Shown piece by piece: positions 13,879-21,505 of a stretch of DNA of 23,896 nucleotides. This stretch comes from Chthoniobacter flavus (GTDB lineage Bacteria; Verrucomicrobiota; Verrucomicrobiia; Chthoniobacterales; Terrimicrobiaceae), in the NCBI GenBank assembly GCA_945863785.1, contig CAMBAQ010000005.1:1-23896 (forward strand). Reading direction: 5' to 3'. Each line of letters starts with the position of its first letter. Positions within the stretch are counted from its first letter, which is position 1. A model generated the notes under the pieces. The model saw only the letters and a program-made list of their open reading frames with translations, did no database searches and had not been told where the DNA came from. Both the position numbers and the translations under genes were made by a program.

Positions 13879-14652
13879 TTAGGTTTTGTCCGAATAAGCT
13901 GAAGAATCTATGCGCTCTCCTTGAGGGATATCCAGCCTCTTTTCCATATCACGCAAAAGGTTGATGAGGGAGGGTAGGCGTTGGCTTTCGCCCTGAAGGT
14001 AGAGGCGGCGCAGGTGCTCGTAGGCTTCGCGCTCGCGTCCGGGACACTTTGCCATTTCATATCCAGCGAACCGGGCGCAGTAAGATGGGGCATCGGGGAG
14101 TGCCGCCGCCTTTAAAAAAGCATCGGCTGCGGCGCAGTGGTCCTCAAATTTATCGCGAAGCACGATGCCCAACTGAACGCGGAGTTGGTAACGGTCCGGA
14201 TTATTGAGAATGCCGCGCTCCAAGAAATCACGGCCGAGGCGGAAATACTCACGTTGGGCACGAATGCGGAGAGCTTCGCTGGGTTGCTTTTCATTTTGCA
14301 TGGCTGCAACGGCGGCATTCCAAGCCATGTGCCAAGCCGCCATGTCCCAATAAAGGATCGAGCGGGGTTGAAGGGTCGTCACGGTATCGAAGATGCCGGC
14401 CATCCGGCCCCACTCGGTATTTTCCCAAGCGGTGTGGGCTTGGATCCAAAGTATGGCAGCCAGTGGGGAGCGAAAACCGCTCAATGCAGCTAGAAATCCG
14501 GCTTGGCCGATGCGCTCGCGGAGGTTGAGGTCGAGGGCGGTTTTACGGAAATGCGCAGCTCGGGCGGCGGTATCCAGTCGGGATTGAATCGGCAGAATGG
14601 CCGCGCCGAAAAGAAAAATGAGCGCAAGCGCGGAAGTCTTGCGCCAGTTCAT
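13879..14652 (-). CDS. Membrane-anchored helical-repeat protein of unknown function
   Basis: A 257-residue protein with one N-terminal hydrophobic segment (about residues 7-22) and a long soluble, almost wholly helical part. The spacing of aromatic, Ala and Leu residues (for example YFRLGRDFLERGILNNPDRY and LRVQLGIVLRDKFEDHCAAA) is reminiscent of TPR-like repeats, but no clean 34-residue consensus can be written. It starts with ATGA overlapping the stop of the ABC-2 type permease, so it is probably made together with that permease and could be its periplasmic or membrane partner. No enzyme motif is visible. The ATG and overlap make the start reliable. Confidence 0.78.
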   Translation of the reverse strand: MNWRKTSALALIFLFGAAILPIQSRLDTAARAAHFRKTALDLNLRERIGQAGFLAALSGFRSPLAAILWIQAHTAWENTEWGRMAGIFDTVTTLQPRSILYWDMAAWHMAWNAAVAAMQNEKQPSEALRIRAQREYFRLGRDFLERGILNNPDRYQLRVQLGIVLRDKFEDHCAAADAFLKAAALPDAPSYCARFAGYEMAKCPGREREAYEHLRRLYLQGESQRLPSLINLLRDMEKRLDIPQGERIDSSAYSDKT

Positions 14653-15515
14653 AGTTCCCGAGCCGAAAAGACCAGCGCCGACAGCGAAAAATAGACGGAG
14701 ATATAAAGAATCCCGAGCCCGACTGTTCCTGCAAAAAGTGCCATCGGTACAGCGGTCCCTGCGATGATGTCGTCTGTGAGATTAAAGGCCTGCAAGTCGG
14801 GGAAGAGGAGAGAGACGAGCGCCGCCAGTATTCGGGACCACCACTGCACATCAACTCCGGCAAGCCAGTATTCTCTCGCGGTGGACTGGAGGTGACCGAT
14901 GAAATAGAGGGCGGTCGCCATGAGGATCGTGAATATCGAAGAGGTCGCAAACGTGGAGAGGAAGAGTGTGAGCGAGGCGAGTAGGGCGGACTTGAAAAAA
15001 ATCACCACGATACCGGGGATCAGGTTGATATTGAATGTTGCGTTGGTCACCTCCTTGACGGCGGCAGCGATTTCCTCGGCCGAACCGCCTTGGAGTTGTG
15101 CCCGCGTCTCAGCGAGGACCGTGCCTTCACGGATCCAGAGGACGGCGAGAACTACCGCGGACATCAGAAGAATCGACACGGCCAACAAGCTAAAAATGCC
15201 GCAGAGCTTGCCGAGAAGGTAGCTGAAACGCGGCACTGGCTTGGCCAGGATGGTGTAGATCGTTCTGTCCTCCATATCCTTTGGAAGGAAGTTGGCCGTA
15301 GCCAGAATGGCGATGATCGATCCAAAAACGGACATCGCGCCGAGCGAAATATCCTTCAGCATTTGGAATTGTTCCTGAAAGGAGAACTTTGCCATGAAGG
15401 CCGAATTTCCGATCACCAGCAGGGCGAAGATCAATAGAAAATAAAAGACCTTCTGCCGAGCGAGCTCGGTAAATGTGTTGCGGGCGATAGCGAGCGTGAC
15501 TCCTAGCAATTTCAT
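14649..15515 (-). CDS. ABC-2 type transporter permease
   Basis: A 288-residue inner-membrane protein with about six hydrophobic segments (near residues 24-42, 60-78, 108-128, 160-185, 190-210 and 255-280). The cytoplasmic loop FLPKDMEDRTIYTILAKPVP is the typical ATPase-contact region of ABC-2 permeases such as NosY or GldF types. No ATP-binding partner lies next to it; the only ABC ATPase in the window is of another class and 5 kb away. It overlaps proB upstream and the helical protein downstream by four bases each. The substrate is unknown; complex-lipid or polysaccharide export, or a role in assembly of surface proteins, are family possibilities. Confidence 0.85.
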   Translation of the reverse strand: MKLLGVTLAIARNTFTELARQKVFYFLLIFALLVIGNSAFMAKFSFQEQFQMLKDISLGAMSVFGSIIAILATANFLPKDMEDRTIYTILAKPVPRFSYLLGKLCGIFSLLAVSILLMSAVVLAVLWIREGTVLAETRAQLQGGSAEEIAAAVKEVTNATFNINLIPGIVVIFFKSALLASLTLFLSTFATSSIFTILMATALYFIGHLQSTAREYWLAGVDVQWWSRILAALVSLLFPDLQAFNLTDDIIAGTAVPMALFAGTVGLGILYISVYFSLSALVFSAREL

Positions 15516-16279
15516 GATCGGATCGAGTTGTGGCGAATAGGAAACGAAGTGCCCACGTCCTTGCCCTTGAGGGCGGCTTCGATTTGCCCAGCTTTGCGGC
15601 CGTCGAGAATGTGGGCCGTGATGCCAGCTGAGGAGGCCTTGCGCACAGCCTCAAGCTTGGTTTTCATGCCGCCGACCGATTCCTCGCCCTTGTCGGAACG
15701 AACCAGACGGAAGGCCTTCGCGATATCCTGAACTTTTTTTACCCGGTTTCCGTCCTCATCTTGAAGCCCGTCCACGCTCGTGAGGATGATCAAATGGTCG
15801 GCTTGGGCCAGAACGGCAACCTCGGCGGAGAGGCGGTCATTATCACCGAACCGCAACTCTTCCACGGCGACGGAATCGTTTTCGTTGATGATCGGAATGA
15901 CTCCGTGTTCGAGCAGGCAGTCGAGAGTGTTGCGGGCATTTTCGCGATGCATGAGGCTGTCGATGTCCCCATGCGTGAGGAGTAACTGCGCGACGCTGAG
16001 GTCGTGTTTGCGAAACGAGGTTGCGTAGAGTCGCATCAATTCAGGTTGCCCAGCTGCGGCGCAGGCCTGCTTCCCAGGGAGGTCGGTTGGACGCTGCTTG
16101 AGGTGCATAACCCGAACGCCGGCGGCAATGGCGGCGCTGCTGACAAGAATGCACGAGTAGCCCGCCGCTTGGAGTGCAGCAATCTCTGCTGAAATCCGTG
16201 TGAACTGCGAAGAGTCGAGAGATTTTCCGGCGGGTGTGGAAAGGACGCCGGTGCCAAGTTTGATAACAAGTCGCTTCAT
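15512..16279 (-). CDS. proB: Glutamate 5-kinase, short form without PUA domain
   Basis: First enzyme of proline synthesis, phosphorylating glutamate with ATP. The amino-acid kinase fold is complete in 255 residues: VIKLGTGVL at 5-13, VSSAAIAAG at about 46-54, INENDSV and FGDNDRLSAEVA in the centre, and GGMKTKLEA for nucleotide contact. It ends right after the kinase domain, so it lacks the C-terminal PUA domain of E. coli ProB; shorter forms are known in several phyla. It overlaps holB upstream by ATGA and the permease downstream by ATGA. proA is not adjacent. Confidence 0.93.
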   Translation of the reverse strand: MKRLVIKLGTGVLSTPAGKSLDSSQFTRISAEIAALQAAGYSCILVSSAAIAAGVRVMHLKQRPTDLPGKQACAAAGQPELMRLYATSFRKHDLSVAQLLLTHGDIDSLMHRENARNTLDCLLEHGVIPIINENDSVAVEELRFGDNDRLSAEVAVLAQADHLIILTSVDGLQDEDGNRVKKVQDIAKAFRLVRSDKGEESVGGMKTKLEAVRKASSAGITAHILDGRKAGQIEAALKGKDVGTSFPIRHNSIRS

Positions 16280-17235
16280 AATGGGGCAATCATTTGGAGA
16301 AATCCGCTCTCAAGTGCAAGTGACTCTTGAACTCCGGCGGAGAGCAGGCGGCGTGTTCGGTCGAGGGCTTCGAGTCGCTTGAGCAGTAATTTTGTGTCGT
16401 TGCTGGTTGCAAGACGTTGGATATTTGGCGGGCAATTCAAGTCTGGCAGGACGTGTTGTCGAAGGGCGCTGGCGAGGACTTCACTGATCGAGGTGAGGAG
16501 ACGTTGGCGCTCGCGGACGACCATCGCCTCGCTTTGAGCTTTGATTTGATCCTCGCGCGTGTCCTTCCACGATTTGTCCATGGAGTCGCGGTAGTGTTTG
16601 ATCTGATCTTTGAGTTCCCCCTCGAGTTCCCCAGTCACGTGTTCACGAAGAGCGCTCACTTGGCCTTGGAAAAATTTAGTGAAACGCAGCGCGGCACCGG
16701 CGTCAGGTCCGCCTTTTTGAAGCAGGGCGGCCACAAAGGCCTCGGCGATCTCATTGCTTGTGTTGTCCCGGACTACGCCAACGGGCGACAAGAGAGGCAC
16801 CGTGATGCAGCGGGAAAGGATCGTCGTGAGCACGGCGTCTCGCAGTGTGGTGGTGAGCAAAATGTGGCAACCCTCGGGCGGTTCCTCGAGCGTTTTGAGG
16901 AAGGCGTTTGCTGCCTGTGGCTGCATGCGGTCGGCATCATGCAAGATCGCCACCTTGTGGCTGCCGATCAAGGGCTTCATTTGCAGGGCGTGCTCGAGGG
17001 AGCGGATCTGGTCCGTGACGATCCGACGGGACTTTGATTCTGGAGCGACTTGATACAAATCGGCATGAGACGTCGTTTCACTGGGATTAAAGCCGAGAAT
17101 CATTCCCGCGAGCTCCATGGCCAACCAAGCTTTTCCGCATCCGGGAGGCCCTGCGAGCAAATAAGCGTGCGCGAGGCGTCCGGCTTTGCGGGCATCACTG
17201 AGGCGCTCCAATGCTCTGTCTTTTAATAGGGCCAT
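16276..17235 (-). CDS. holB: DNA polymerase III delta-prime subunit (clamp-loader AAA+ protein)
   Basis: A 319-residue clamp-loader subunit. Early motifs are HAYLLAGPPGCGKAWLA (Walker A at about 29-36, with Ala after the lysine), VAILHDADRM (Walker B), FLKTLEEPP and the ILSRC motif of clamp-loader subunits. The zinc-binding cysteine cluster of tau/gamma subunits is absent, which points to delta-prime. The Walker A Ala replaces the usual Thr/Ser; delta-prime subunits often do not hydrolyse ATP, so this fits. The C-terminal half diverges strongly and is helical. It is the first gene of a coupled run with proB, the permease and the helical protein. A weak AGGA precedes the ATG at a short distance. 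Confidence 0.88.
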   Translation of the reverse strand: MALLKDRALERLSDARKAGRLAHAYLLAGPPGCGKAWLAMELAGMILGFNPSETTSHADLYQVAPESKSRRIVTDQIRSLEHALQMKPLIGSHKVAILHDADRMQPQAANAFLKTLEEPPEGCHILLTTTLRDAVLTTILSRCITVPLLSPVGVVRDNTSNEIAEAFVAALLQKGGPDAGAALRFTKFFQGQVSALREHVTGELEGELKDQIKHYRDSMDKSWKDTREDQIKAQSEAMVVRERQRLLTSISEVLASALRQHVLPDLNCPPNIQRLATSNDTKLLLKRLEALDRTRRLLSAGVQESLALESGFLQMIAPL

Positions 17236-17291
17236 GAATCCTAAATCTTCACCAATCGGGCGCGTCCCGTCGAATCATTTTGCAGCCTAGC

Positions 17292-17711
17292 TCAGTGGCT
17301 GGGGAACTGGCGCGGTTGGGGAATGATGACTGGTGGTCCCCAGCAGGCCCAGTCGTTCCATTGGTACGCGGCATTCATGTTTAGTTGGGCTGCCTGCATG
17401 TTGGCATTCGCGATTTGTTGCTGCAAACGGAACTGCTGGTATTTCGCGTAAGCCTCCTGATTTCCAGAATAGAGGATATTTTGTTCCGGATCGGCATAGG
17501 CATATCGAACCTCATCCCCATTCAAATTCCGCACAATCGAAAAAGGAATGAGGGCGGATAGAGATTTTTGACGCTCTGGCGAGTTGGCAGGAATGATTTC
17601 AAATCCCGCTGCAGAAAGCAGGTTTTGCGTGTTTTCGCGGCGTGCAAGCTCTATCGAAGCGCAGCCGCCAAGCGAGAATGCCACGAGGATGGAAAAAACA
17701 AGCACTCGCAT
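17292..17711 (-). CDS. Small predicted lipoprotein
   Basis: A 139-residue protein with a lipoprotein signal: hydrophobic residues 3-14 then LGGC with lipidated C17. The ATG at 17711 is chosen because it places the lipobox correctly; the open frame runs 13 codons further upstream without adding signal character. The middle (IPANSPERQKSLSALIPFSI, then RYAYADPEQN) is soluble, followed by a Gln/Ala/Asn-rich helix with a QQQIANANMQAAQLNMNAAY stretch and a short Trp/Pro end. Function is unknown. It precedes holB by 56 nt on the same strand. An outer-membrane or inner-membrane anchor cannot be told apart. Confidence 0.75.
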   Translation of the reverse strand: MRVLVFSILVAFSLGGCASIELARRENTQNLLSAAGFEIIPANSPERQKSLSALIPFSIVRNLNGDEVRYAYADPEQNILYSGNQEAYAKYQQFRLQQQIANANMQAAQLNMNAAYQWNDWACWGPPVIIPQPRQFPSH

Positions 17712-18056
17712 TATGGTAGAATGGCTGCAAATCCCTATCCGCGATAGCAAAAAAATCCAAGTGCAGTCCGAGCACGCAGCGCCTCATCGAAAGGGACGCC
17801 GTGGCGAATGGATTGGAGAGTCGAAAAATAAAAGTTCAAAAATACGGGAAAATCAATGGCGATTGATATTAGCGACCAGCGCATCAGTCCGCATTCGGGA
17901 ACGGCGACATTTTTGAGGTGGCTGCATCCAAGTGGATTTGTCTAGGTTCCGCTGCGCCGTCTTCTTTTTTGCGAAGGGGCTTGTGCGGTTCTGACAAGAG
18001 CGACGCATTCTAGCGGATCTGTCTTTCTACCGGAATCGCGCCAGGGCGTGGATTGA
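17712..18056. other. 345-bp spacer between the lipoprotein gene and gatA
   Basis: No convincing gene, RNA or mobile element is visible. Short open frames on either strand (for example the plus-strand frame ending at 17916) show no recognisable motif, no plausible initiation signal and no codon character of the neighbours. A T-run in CTTCTTTTTTGCGAAG at about 17960-17975 has only a four-base stem. The spacer should contain the gatA 3' end and the lipoprotein promoter, but neither could be pinned down by eye. Confidence 0.6.
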
Positions 18057-19505
18057 CTAACCAATTGGAGGCCGAGCGGTCGCTTGGCTTGTCTCGAAGG
18101 CGTCAGCGATGCCGAGAAGGCGGGATTCATCCATTGCCTTGCCTAGGAATTGGAGGCCGACAGGGAGGGCTTTGCCATCTTCTTCGACGAGACCGCAAGG
18201 AACGCTAATTCCGCAAATGCCGGCCAGATTTGTTGCAATGGTGAAAATATCCGCCAGATACATGCGAAGCGGATCGTCTGTGCGTTCCCCGATTTTGAAT
18301 GCCAAGTCCGGCGAGGTTGGGCAGATAAGGGCGTCTACTTTCTCGAATGCATTTGTGAAATCCTGACGGATCAGCGTGCGAACTTTTTGGGCCCGTAGAT
18401 AGTAGGCGTCGTAGTATCCGCTCGAGAGCACATAAGTCCCGAGGATAATGCGGCGTTTGACTTCACTGCCAAATCCTTCCTCGCGGCTTCGCATATAATG
18501 GTCCAAGAGATCGCGTGGGTTCTGGGCGCGATGGCCGTAGCGAACGCCGTCAAATCGAGCGAGATTCGCAGAGGCCTCGGCAGTGGCGATGATGTAATAG
18601 ACGCCGACGGCATAGGATGTGTGCGGGAGGGATACTTCGACCAGTTCCGCACCGAGATGCTCGCATTGCCTGATGGCGGCTTCGACTTTTTCACGAACAC
18701 GTTGATCCATTCCATCGACAAAATACTCGCGGGGGATGCCTATTTTGACGCCCTTGAGATCGCGGCCGAGTTGGGATGTGAAATCTTCTGCGGGCAGATC
18801 AAGCGAAGTCGAGTCATGGATGTCCTTGCCAGCGATGACATTTAAAATGCCGGCACAATCGCGAGTTGTACGGGCGATCGGTCCGATCTGGTCGAGCGAG
18901 GATGCGAATGCGACAAGCCCGTAGCGGGATACCCTGCCGTAGCTTGGCTTGAGTCCGACCACGCCGCAGAGCGCGGCGGGTTGGCGGATCGAGCCGCCGG
19001 TATCGCTGCCGAGGGTTGCGAACGCCTCGCGGGCGGCAACGGATGCCGCTGAGCCACCGCTCGAGCCACCCGGAATGCGTGAGGTATCCCAAGGGTTGCG
19101 GGTGATTTGGTAAGCGGAATTCTCGGTCGAGGATCCCATCGCAAACTCATCCATATTCAATCGACCGAACGGGATCGCTCCTGCCGAGCGCAGTTTGCCG
19201 ATCACGGTGGCATCATAGGGCGACTTGTAACCTGCGAGCATCTTTGACGAGCAGGTACAGCTTTCACCAAGCACGTTGATGGCATCTTTGATGCCGATCG
19301 GAACGCCGCCCAGTGGTAGGCTGATGTCGGCCTTCTCGGCGGCAGCCAATGCGGTATCGAAGTCGCGGGAGAGGTAGGCTCCGATGGATGGATCTACTGT
19401 GGCGATGCGATCCTCGAGGGCGCGGACGGCATCTGCTGGTGTGAAATCGCCGCGGCGGAAACCCGCCTGGAGTTCAGAAATGGTGAGATCGGTGATGGCG
19501 CTCAT
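18057..19505 (-). CDS. gatA: Glutamyl-tRNA(Gln) amidotransferase subunit A
   Basis: Amidase subunit of GatCAB, which converts Glu-tRNA(Gln) (and often Asp-tRNA(Asn)) to the correct amide form. The 482-residue length is standard. The Ser-cisSer-Lys triad is complete: K73 in GIKDAI, S148 in GGSSGGS and S172 in GGSIRQPAA. The flanking FGRLNMDEFAMGSSTENSAY and LDQIGPIARTTRD segments are diagnostic of GatA rather than general amidases. It starts three bases after the gatC stop on the same strand. No gatB in the window, so it is encoded elsewhere. A Shine-Dalgarno sequence is missing; translation is presumably coupled to gatC. Confidence 0.96.
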   Translation of the reverse strand: MSAITDLTISELQAGFRRGDFTPADAVRALEDRIATVDPSIGAYLSRDFDTALAAAEKADISLPLGGVPIGIKDAINVLGESCTCSSKMLAGYKSPYDATVIGKLRSAGAIPFGRLNMDEFAMGSSTENSAYQITRNPWDTSRIPGGSSGGSAASVAAREAFATLGSDTGGSIRQPAALCGVVGLKPSYGRVSRYGLVAFASSLDQIGPIARTTRDCAGILNVIAGKDIHDSTSLDLPAEDFTSQLGRDLKGVKIGIPREYFVDGMDQRVREKVEAAIRQCEHLGAELVEVSLPHTSYAVGVYYIIATAEASANLARFDGVRYGHRAQNPRDLLDHYMRSREEGFGSEVKRRIILGTYVLSSGYYDAYYLRAQKVRTLIRQDFTNAFEKVDALICPTSPDLAFKIGERTDDPLRMYLADIFTIATNLAGICGISVPCGLVEEDGKALPVGLQFLGKAMDESRLLGIADAFETSQATARPPIG

Positions 19506-19508
19506 TTT

Positions 19509-19796
19509 TTATTCAATCACTTTGGTTACAACGACGAGGTTGTTTGCGCTGTGTGGGGCGTTGGCGAGAACGACCTTTCGATCCAGTCCGGGCTGCGACA
19601 CATCTTCGCGGAAGACATTAAATACAGGGTTCGCGTGAGCCGTGGGCTCAACTTGGGAGACATCCAAGGTCCCCAGTTGCTCCACGTATTCCAGCACGCG
19701 GCCGAGTTGCGCTTGGAATGTGGTGGCTTCTTCGTCGGTGAGTTCGATGCGGGCCAGTCTGGCTACATCACGGACATCAAGATTGGGACTGCTCAT
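19509..19796 (-). CDS. gatC: Glutamyl-tRNA(Gln) amidotransferase subunit C
   Basis: A 95-residue subunit that stabilises the GatA-GatB complex. The VRDVARLARIELTDEE helix at about 7-22, the LGRVLEYVEQLGTLDVSQVEP centre and the ANPVFNVFREDV segment are the family hallmarks. I start at the ATG at 19796, giving the usual length; the frame stays open 28 codons further, overlapping the end of the biotin-ligase gene, but that part is Pro/Ser-rich and unlike GatC. It lies 52 nt after the biotin ligase and directly before gatA. Confidence 0.93.
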   Translation of the reverse strand: MSSPNLDVRDVARLARIELTDEEATTFQAQLGRVLEYVEQLGTLDVSQVEPTAHANPVFNVFREDVSQPGLDRKVVLANAPHSANNLVVVTKVIE

Positions 19797-19848
19797 GCGG
19801 GAGATATTGGTAGGAGTTTGCGGCGGATTTGTCCAAAAGTTTGATGGA

Positions 19849-20649
19849 TCACTTGGGCAACTCGCGAAGTCGCTGGACAAAGTGATGTTCGATTACGACC
19901 TCTCTGCCGGATTCGTCTTCAATGCGAAGATGGCCGCTCGGATCAAGGCCGATGAAGGATCCGTAGACGGTTCGTCCGTCGGATAGAGTCAATTCTACGG
20001 GGCGAAATTCCGTCCAACTTTCGTTAAGTTCGTCGATAGCCGCAGCTATGCCGCCATCGATCATTTGTTGGTGTCCCTGGGTGAGCTCCTCCAAGATACC
20101 TCGCATTACCTCATCGACTGACGGAGGGGAAGTCATCTGCGCGGCCAGTGATGTCGTTGAAGCAAGAAGGTCTTGAGATTCGAGCCACGGCTGGTTGGTG
20201 ATATTAAGTCCGATGCCGACGACGATGATGCCTGTGGCGGGTTGCTCAATGAGCAGGCCTGCAAGTTTGCGGTCGGCGCAAAGGAGGTCGTTCGGCCATC
20301 GCAGGCGAGCGTCGGGCAGGCCAAGAGTACGCGCGTACCGCAAAAGTGAAGCCCCCACCCGAAGTGAAAAACCGGTCCAGAGCGAAGACGCGCCCAATGC
20401 GGGAAGGGAGGCGGAGAGCCAAAGCCCGCCGGGGTTGGAAATAAATGCTCGCCCGAAGCGTCCGCGTCCCCGTGACTGGGCATCCGCGCGAACGGCGTTC
20501 CACGCTGGAAGCGCGCGGCAGATGTCGTTGGTGGATCCGGCCATTGTATAGTGGTGGATATGCCAGATCCTGCCGACCGATGTGGCCCATTCTTGATTTC
20601 CGCTAAAAATATCGTGCGAGCGACAGTCTAATTCTTCGTTGACAGGCAT
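19849..20649 (-). CDS. birA: Biotin--[acetyl-CoA-carboxylase] ligase without the DNA-binding domain
   Basis: Activates biotin to biotinyl-AMP and attaches it to acetyl-CoA carboxylase. In 266 residues from the ATG at 20649 it has the STN motif near 39-41, GRGRFGR at 61-67 (the biotinyl-AMP loop, usually GRGRRGR), LRWPNDLL, K128 in KLAGLLIE, and VGIGLNI. A small beta-barrel C-terminal domain (DGRTVYGSFIGLDPSGHLRI) closes it. The N-terminal helix-turn-helix of repressor-type BirA is missing, so it should act only as an enzyme. The frame stays open 24 codons further upstream to 20721, but those residues overlap the divergent lipoprotein gene and are hydrophobic noise. It leads the gatC-gatA group. 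Confidence 0.92.
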   Translation of the reverse strand: MPVNEELDCRSHDIFSGNQEWATSVGRIWHIHHYTMAGSTNDICRALPAWNAVRADAQSRGRGRFGRAFISNPGGLWLSASLPALGASSLWTGFSLRVGASLLRYARTLGLPDARLRWPNDLLCADRKLAGLLIEQPATGIIVVGIGLNITNQPWLESQDLLASTTSLAAQMTSPPSVDEVMRGILEELTQGHQQMIDGGIAAAIDELNESWTEFRPVELTLSDGRTVYGSFIGLDPSGHLRIEDESGREVVIEHHFVQRLRELPK

Positions 20650-20696
20650 TGGTAAATTAAGGCAGATGAAGACTCCCAATCCAAACACATCCATAC

Positions 20697-21347
20697 ATGA
20701 AAAAAATAATCCTCTCCACATCTGTAGCTCTCATCGTCCTTTCATTGGCCGCCTGCGCCCAAAAAGGAAACTGCGCTAAATCTTCTTGTTCCAAGCCAAG
20801 CGCTAAAAAAACGGAATGCGCCAAAAGCACCTGTTCTAAGCCTTGCGCCTCGTCGACTACCGCCGTGCCGAAAAGTGGAGGATCCCAAACCTCTGCAACT
20901 GCTAAAAAGACCGGATCTGACGCCGTCAGCACAGTCAAGTCGACGGCCAAAAATATCGGAAATACGGCAGCTAACGCCGCCGCAGGAACTGTAAATACCG
21001 CCGCGGACGCCGTTGGAACCGTCGGCAATACAGCAAAAGCCGCCGGCGAGACCGTCGTAAATACAGGCAAGGCCGCCATCAATCGCAATCCGGTGAAGGG
21101 CGTTGAAAATGCTGTTGAGGCTGCTGCTGGTGGCACTTTGAAAACAGCCGAGTCTGCTGTCGGTGGAACCGTTCAAACAGCAGGTCAAGCTACCGGAACC
21201 GTTCTCGGTGCCGCTGCAGATACCACTGTGACGGGAGTTGGGGCCGCAAAGGGCGCAGCGACAACCGCCGTTGGTGGCGTTCAGACTGTTGGCGCGGCCA
21301 CTAGTGAAGCCGTTAAGGCGGCTCAGCCTAAGGCAAGCGCCCAGTAG
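20697..21347 (+). CDS. Repetitive Cys- and Ala-rich lipoprotein
   Basis: A 216-residue lipoprotein: basic start, hydrophobic 7-17, lipobox LAAC with lipidated C20. Residues 25-50 hold two copies of a CAKS-S/T-CSKP repeat (C26, C31, C41, C46, C50), possibly metal or disulfide forming. The rest, about 75-210, is built from Gly, Ala, Thr, Val and Asn with loose units of 10-11 residues such as GTVNTAADAV, GTVGNTAKAA and GETVVNTGKAA. This resembles LEA-type amphipathic-helix proteins, so a role in envelope or desiccation stress can be guessed but not shown. The start ATG at 20697 has no Shine-Dalgarno sequence. Only 47 bp separate it from the divergent biotin ligase, so the promoters probably overlap. 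Confidence 0.8.
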   Translation: MKKIILSTSVALIVLSLAACAQKGNCAKSSCSKPSAKKTECAKSTCSKPCASSTTAVPKSGGSQTSATAKKTGSDAVSTVKSTAKNIGNTAANAAAGTVNTAADAVGTVGNTAKAAGETVVNTGKAAINRNPVKGVENAVEAAAGGTLKTAESAVGGTVQTAGQATGTVLGAAADTTVTGVGAAKGAATTAVGGVQTVGAATSEAVKAAQPKASAQ

Positions 21348-21365
21348 TATCCCAGTTTACCTTGC

Positions 21366-21403
21366 AACCGCCGCAGGCATTTCCCTGCGGCGGTTTTGCT
21401 TTT
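21366..21403 (+). terminator. Strong intrinsic terminator after the lipoprotein gene
   Basis: Perfect 12-bp arms (AACCGCCGCAGG and CCTGCGGCGGTT) with a six-base loop are followed by TTGCTTTT. It starts 18 nt past the stop codon and is the clearest intrinsic terminator in the window. It separates the lipoprotein transcript from cysI. Confidence 0.92.
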
Positions 21404-21426
21404 AGCAGGCAGGAGCGCAGAGCGCG

Positions 21427-21498
21427 CGATGTGTTTAACGATTTTGCATCAGAGAAAGGGATTGCCTGTCGCCGCATCTTCCCCAACATTACACATCG
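21427..21498 (+). promoter_or_regulatory. Inverted repeat in the cysI upstream region
   Basis: CGATGTGT (21427-21434) is matched by its exact complement ACACATCG (21491-21498), 56 bases apart; the second arm ends seven bases before the cysI ATG. The arms could pair in the mRNA leader or bind a regulator in DNA. No clear -10/-35 pair or Shine-Dalgarno sequence was found here, and an 8-bp match could arise by chance. Confidence 0.25.
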
Positions 21499-21505
21499 TT
21501 AATTC

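Noticed and set aside
16276..17235. Ala in place of Thr/Ser in the Walker A motif of the delta-prime subunit as a sign of inactivation
   Set aside because: Delta-prime subunits commonly lack a working ATP site, so the change fits the family.
17584..17916. Plus-strand open frame of 110 residues partly opposite the small lipoprotein
   Set aside because: No motif, no initiation signal, and half of it is antisense to a gene with a clear lipobox.
19797..19880. N-terminal extension of gatC by 28 residues
   Set aside because: It overlaps the end of the biotin-ligase gene and is Ser/Pro-rich; the family begins near MSSPNLDVRDVARLA.
20639..20667. Promoter for the Cys-repeat lipoprotein based on TTGACA at 20639-20644
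   Set aside because: At normal spacing the -10 position reads GCAGAT, too far from consensus to report as a promoter.
20657..21136. A 159-residue minus-strand frame opposite the Cys-repeat lipoprotein, rich in Ala and Val
   Set aside because: Low-complexity shadow of a repetitive gene; the plus strand has a lipobox, a good start and a strong terminator after its stop.
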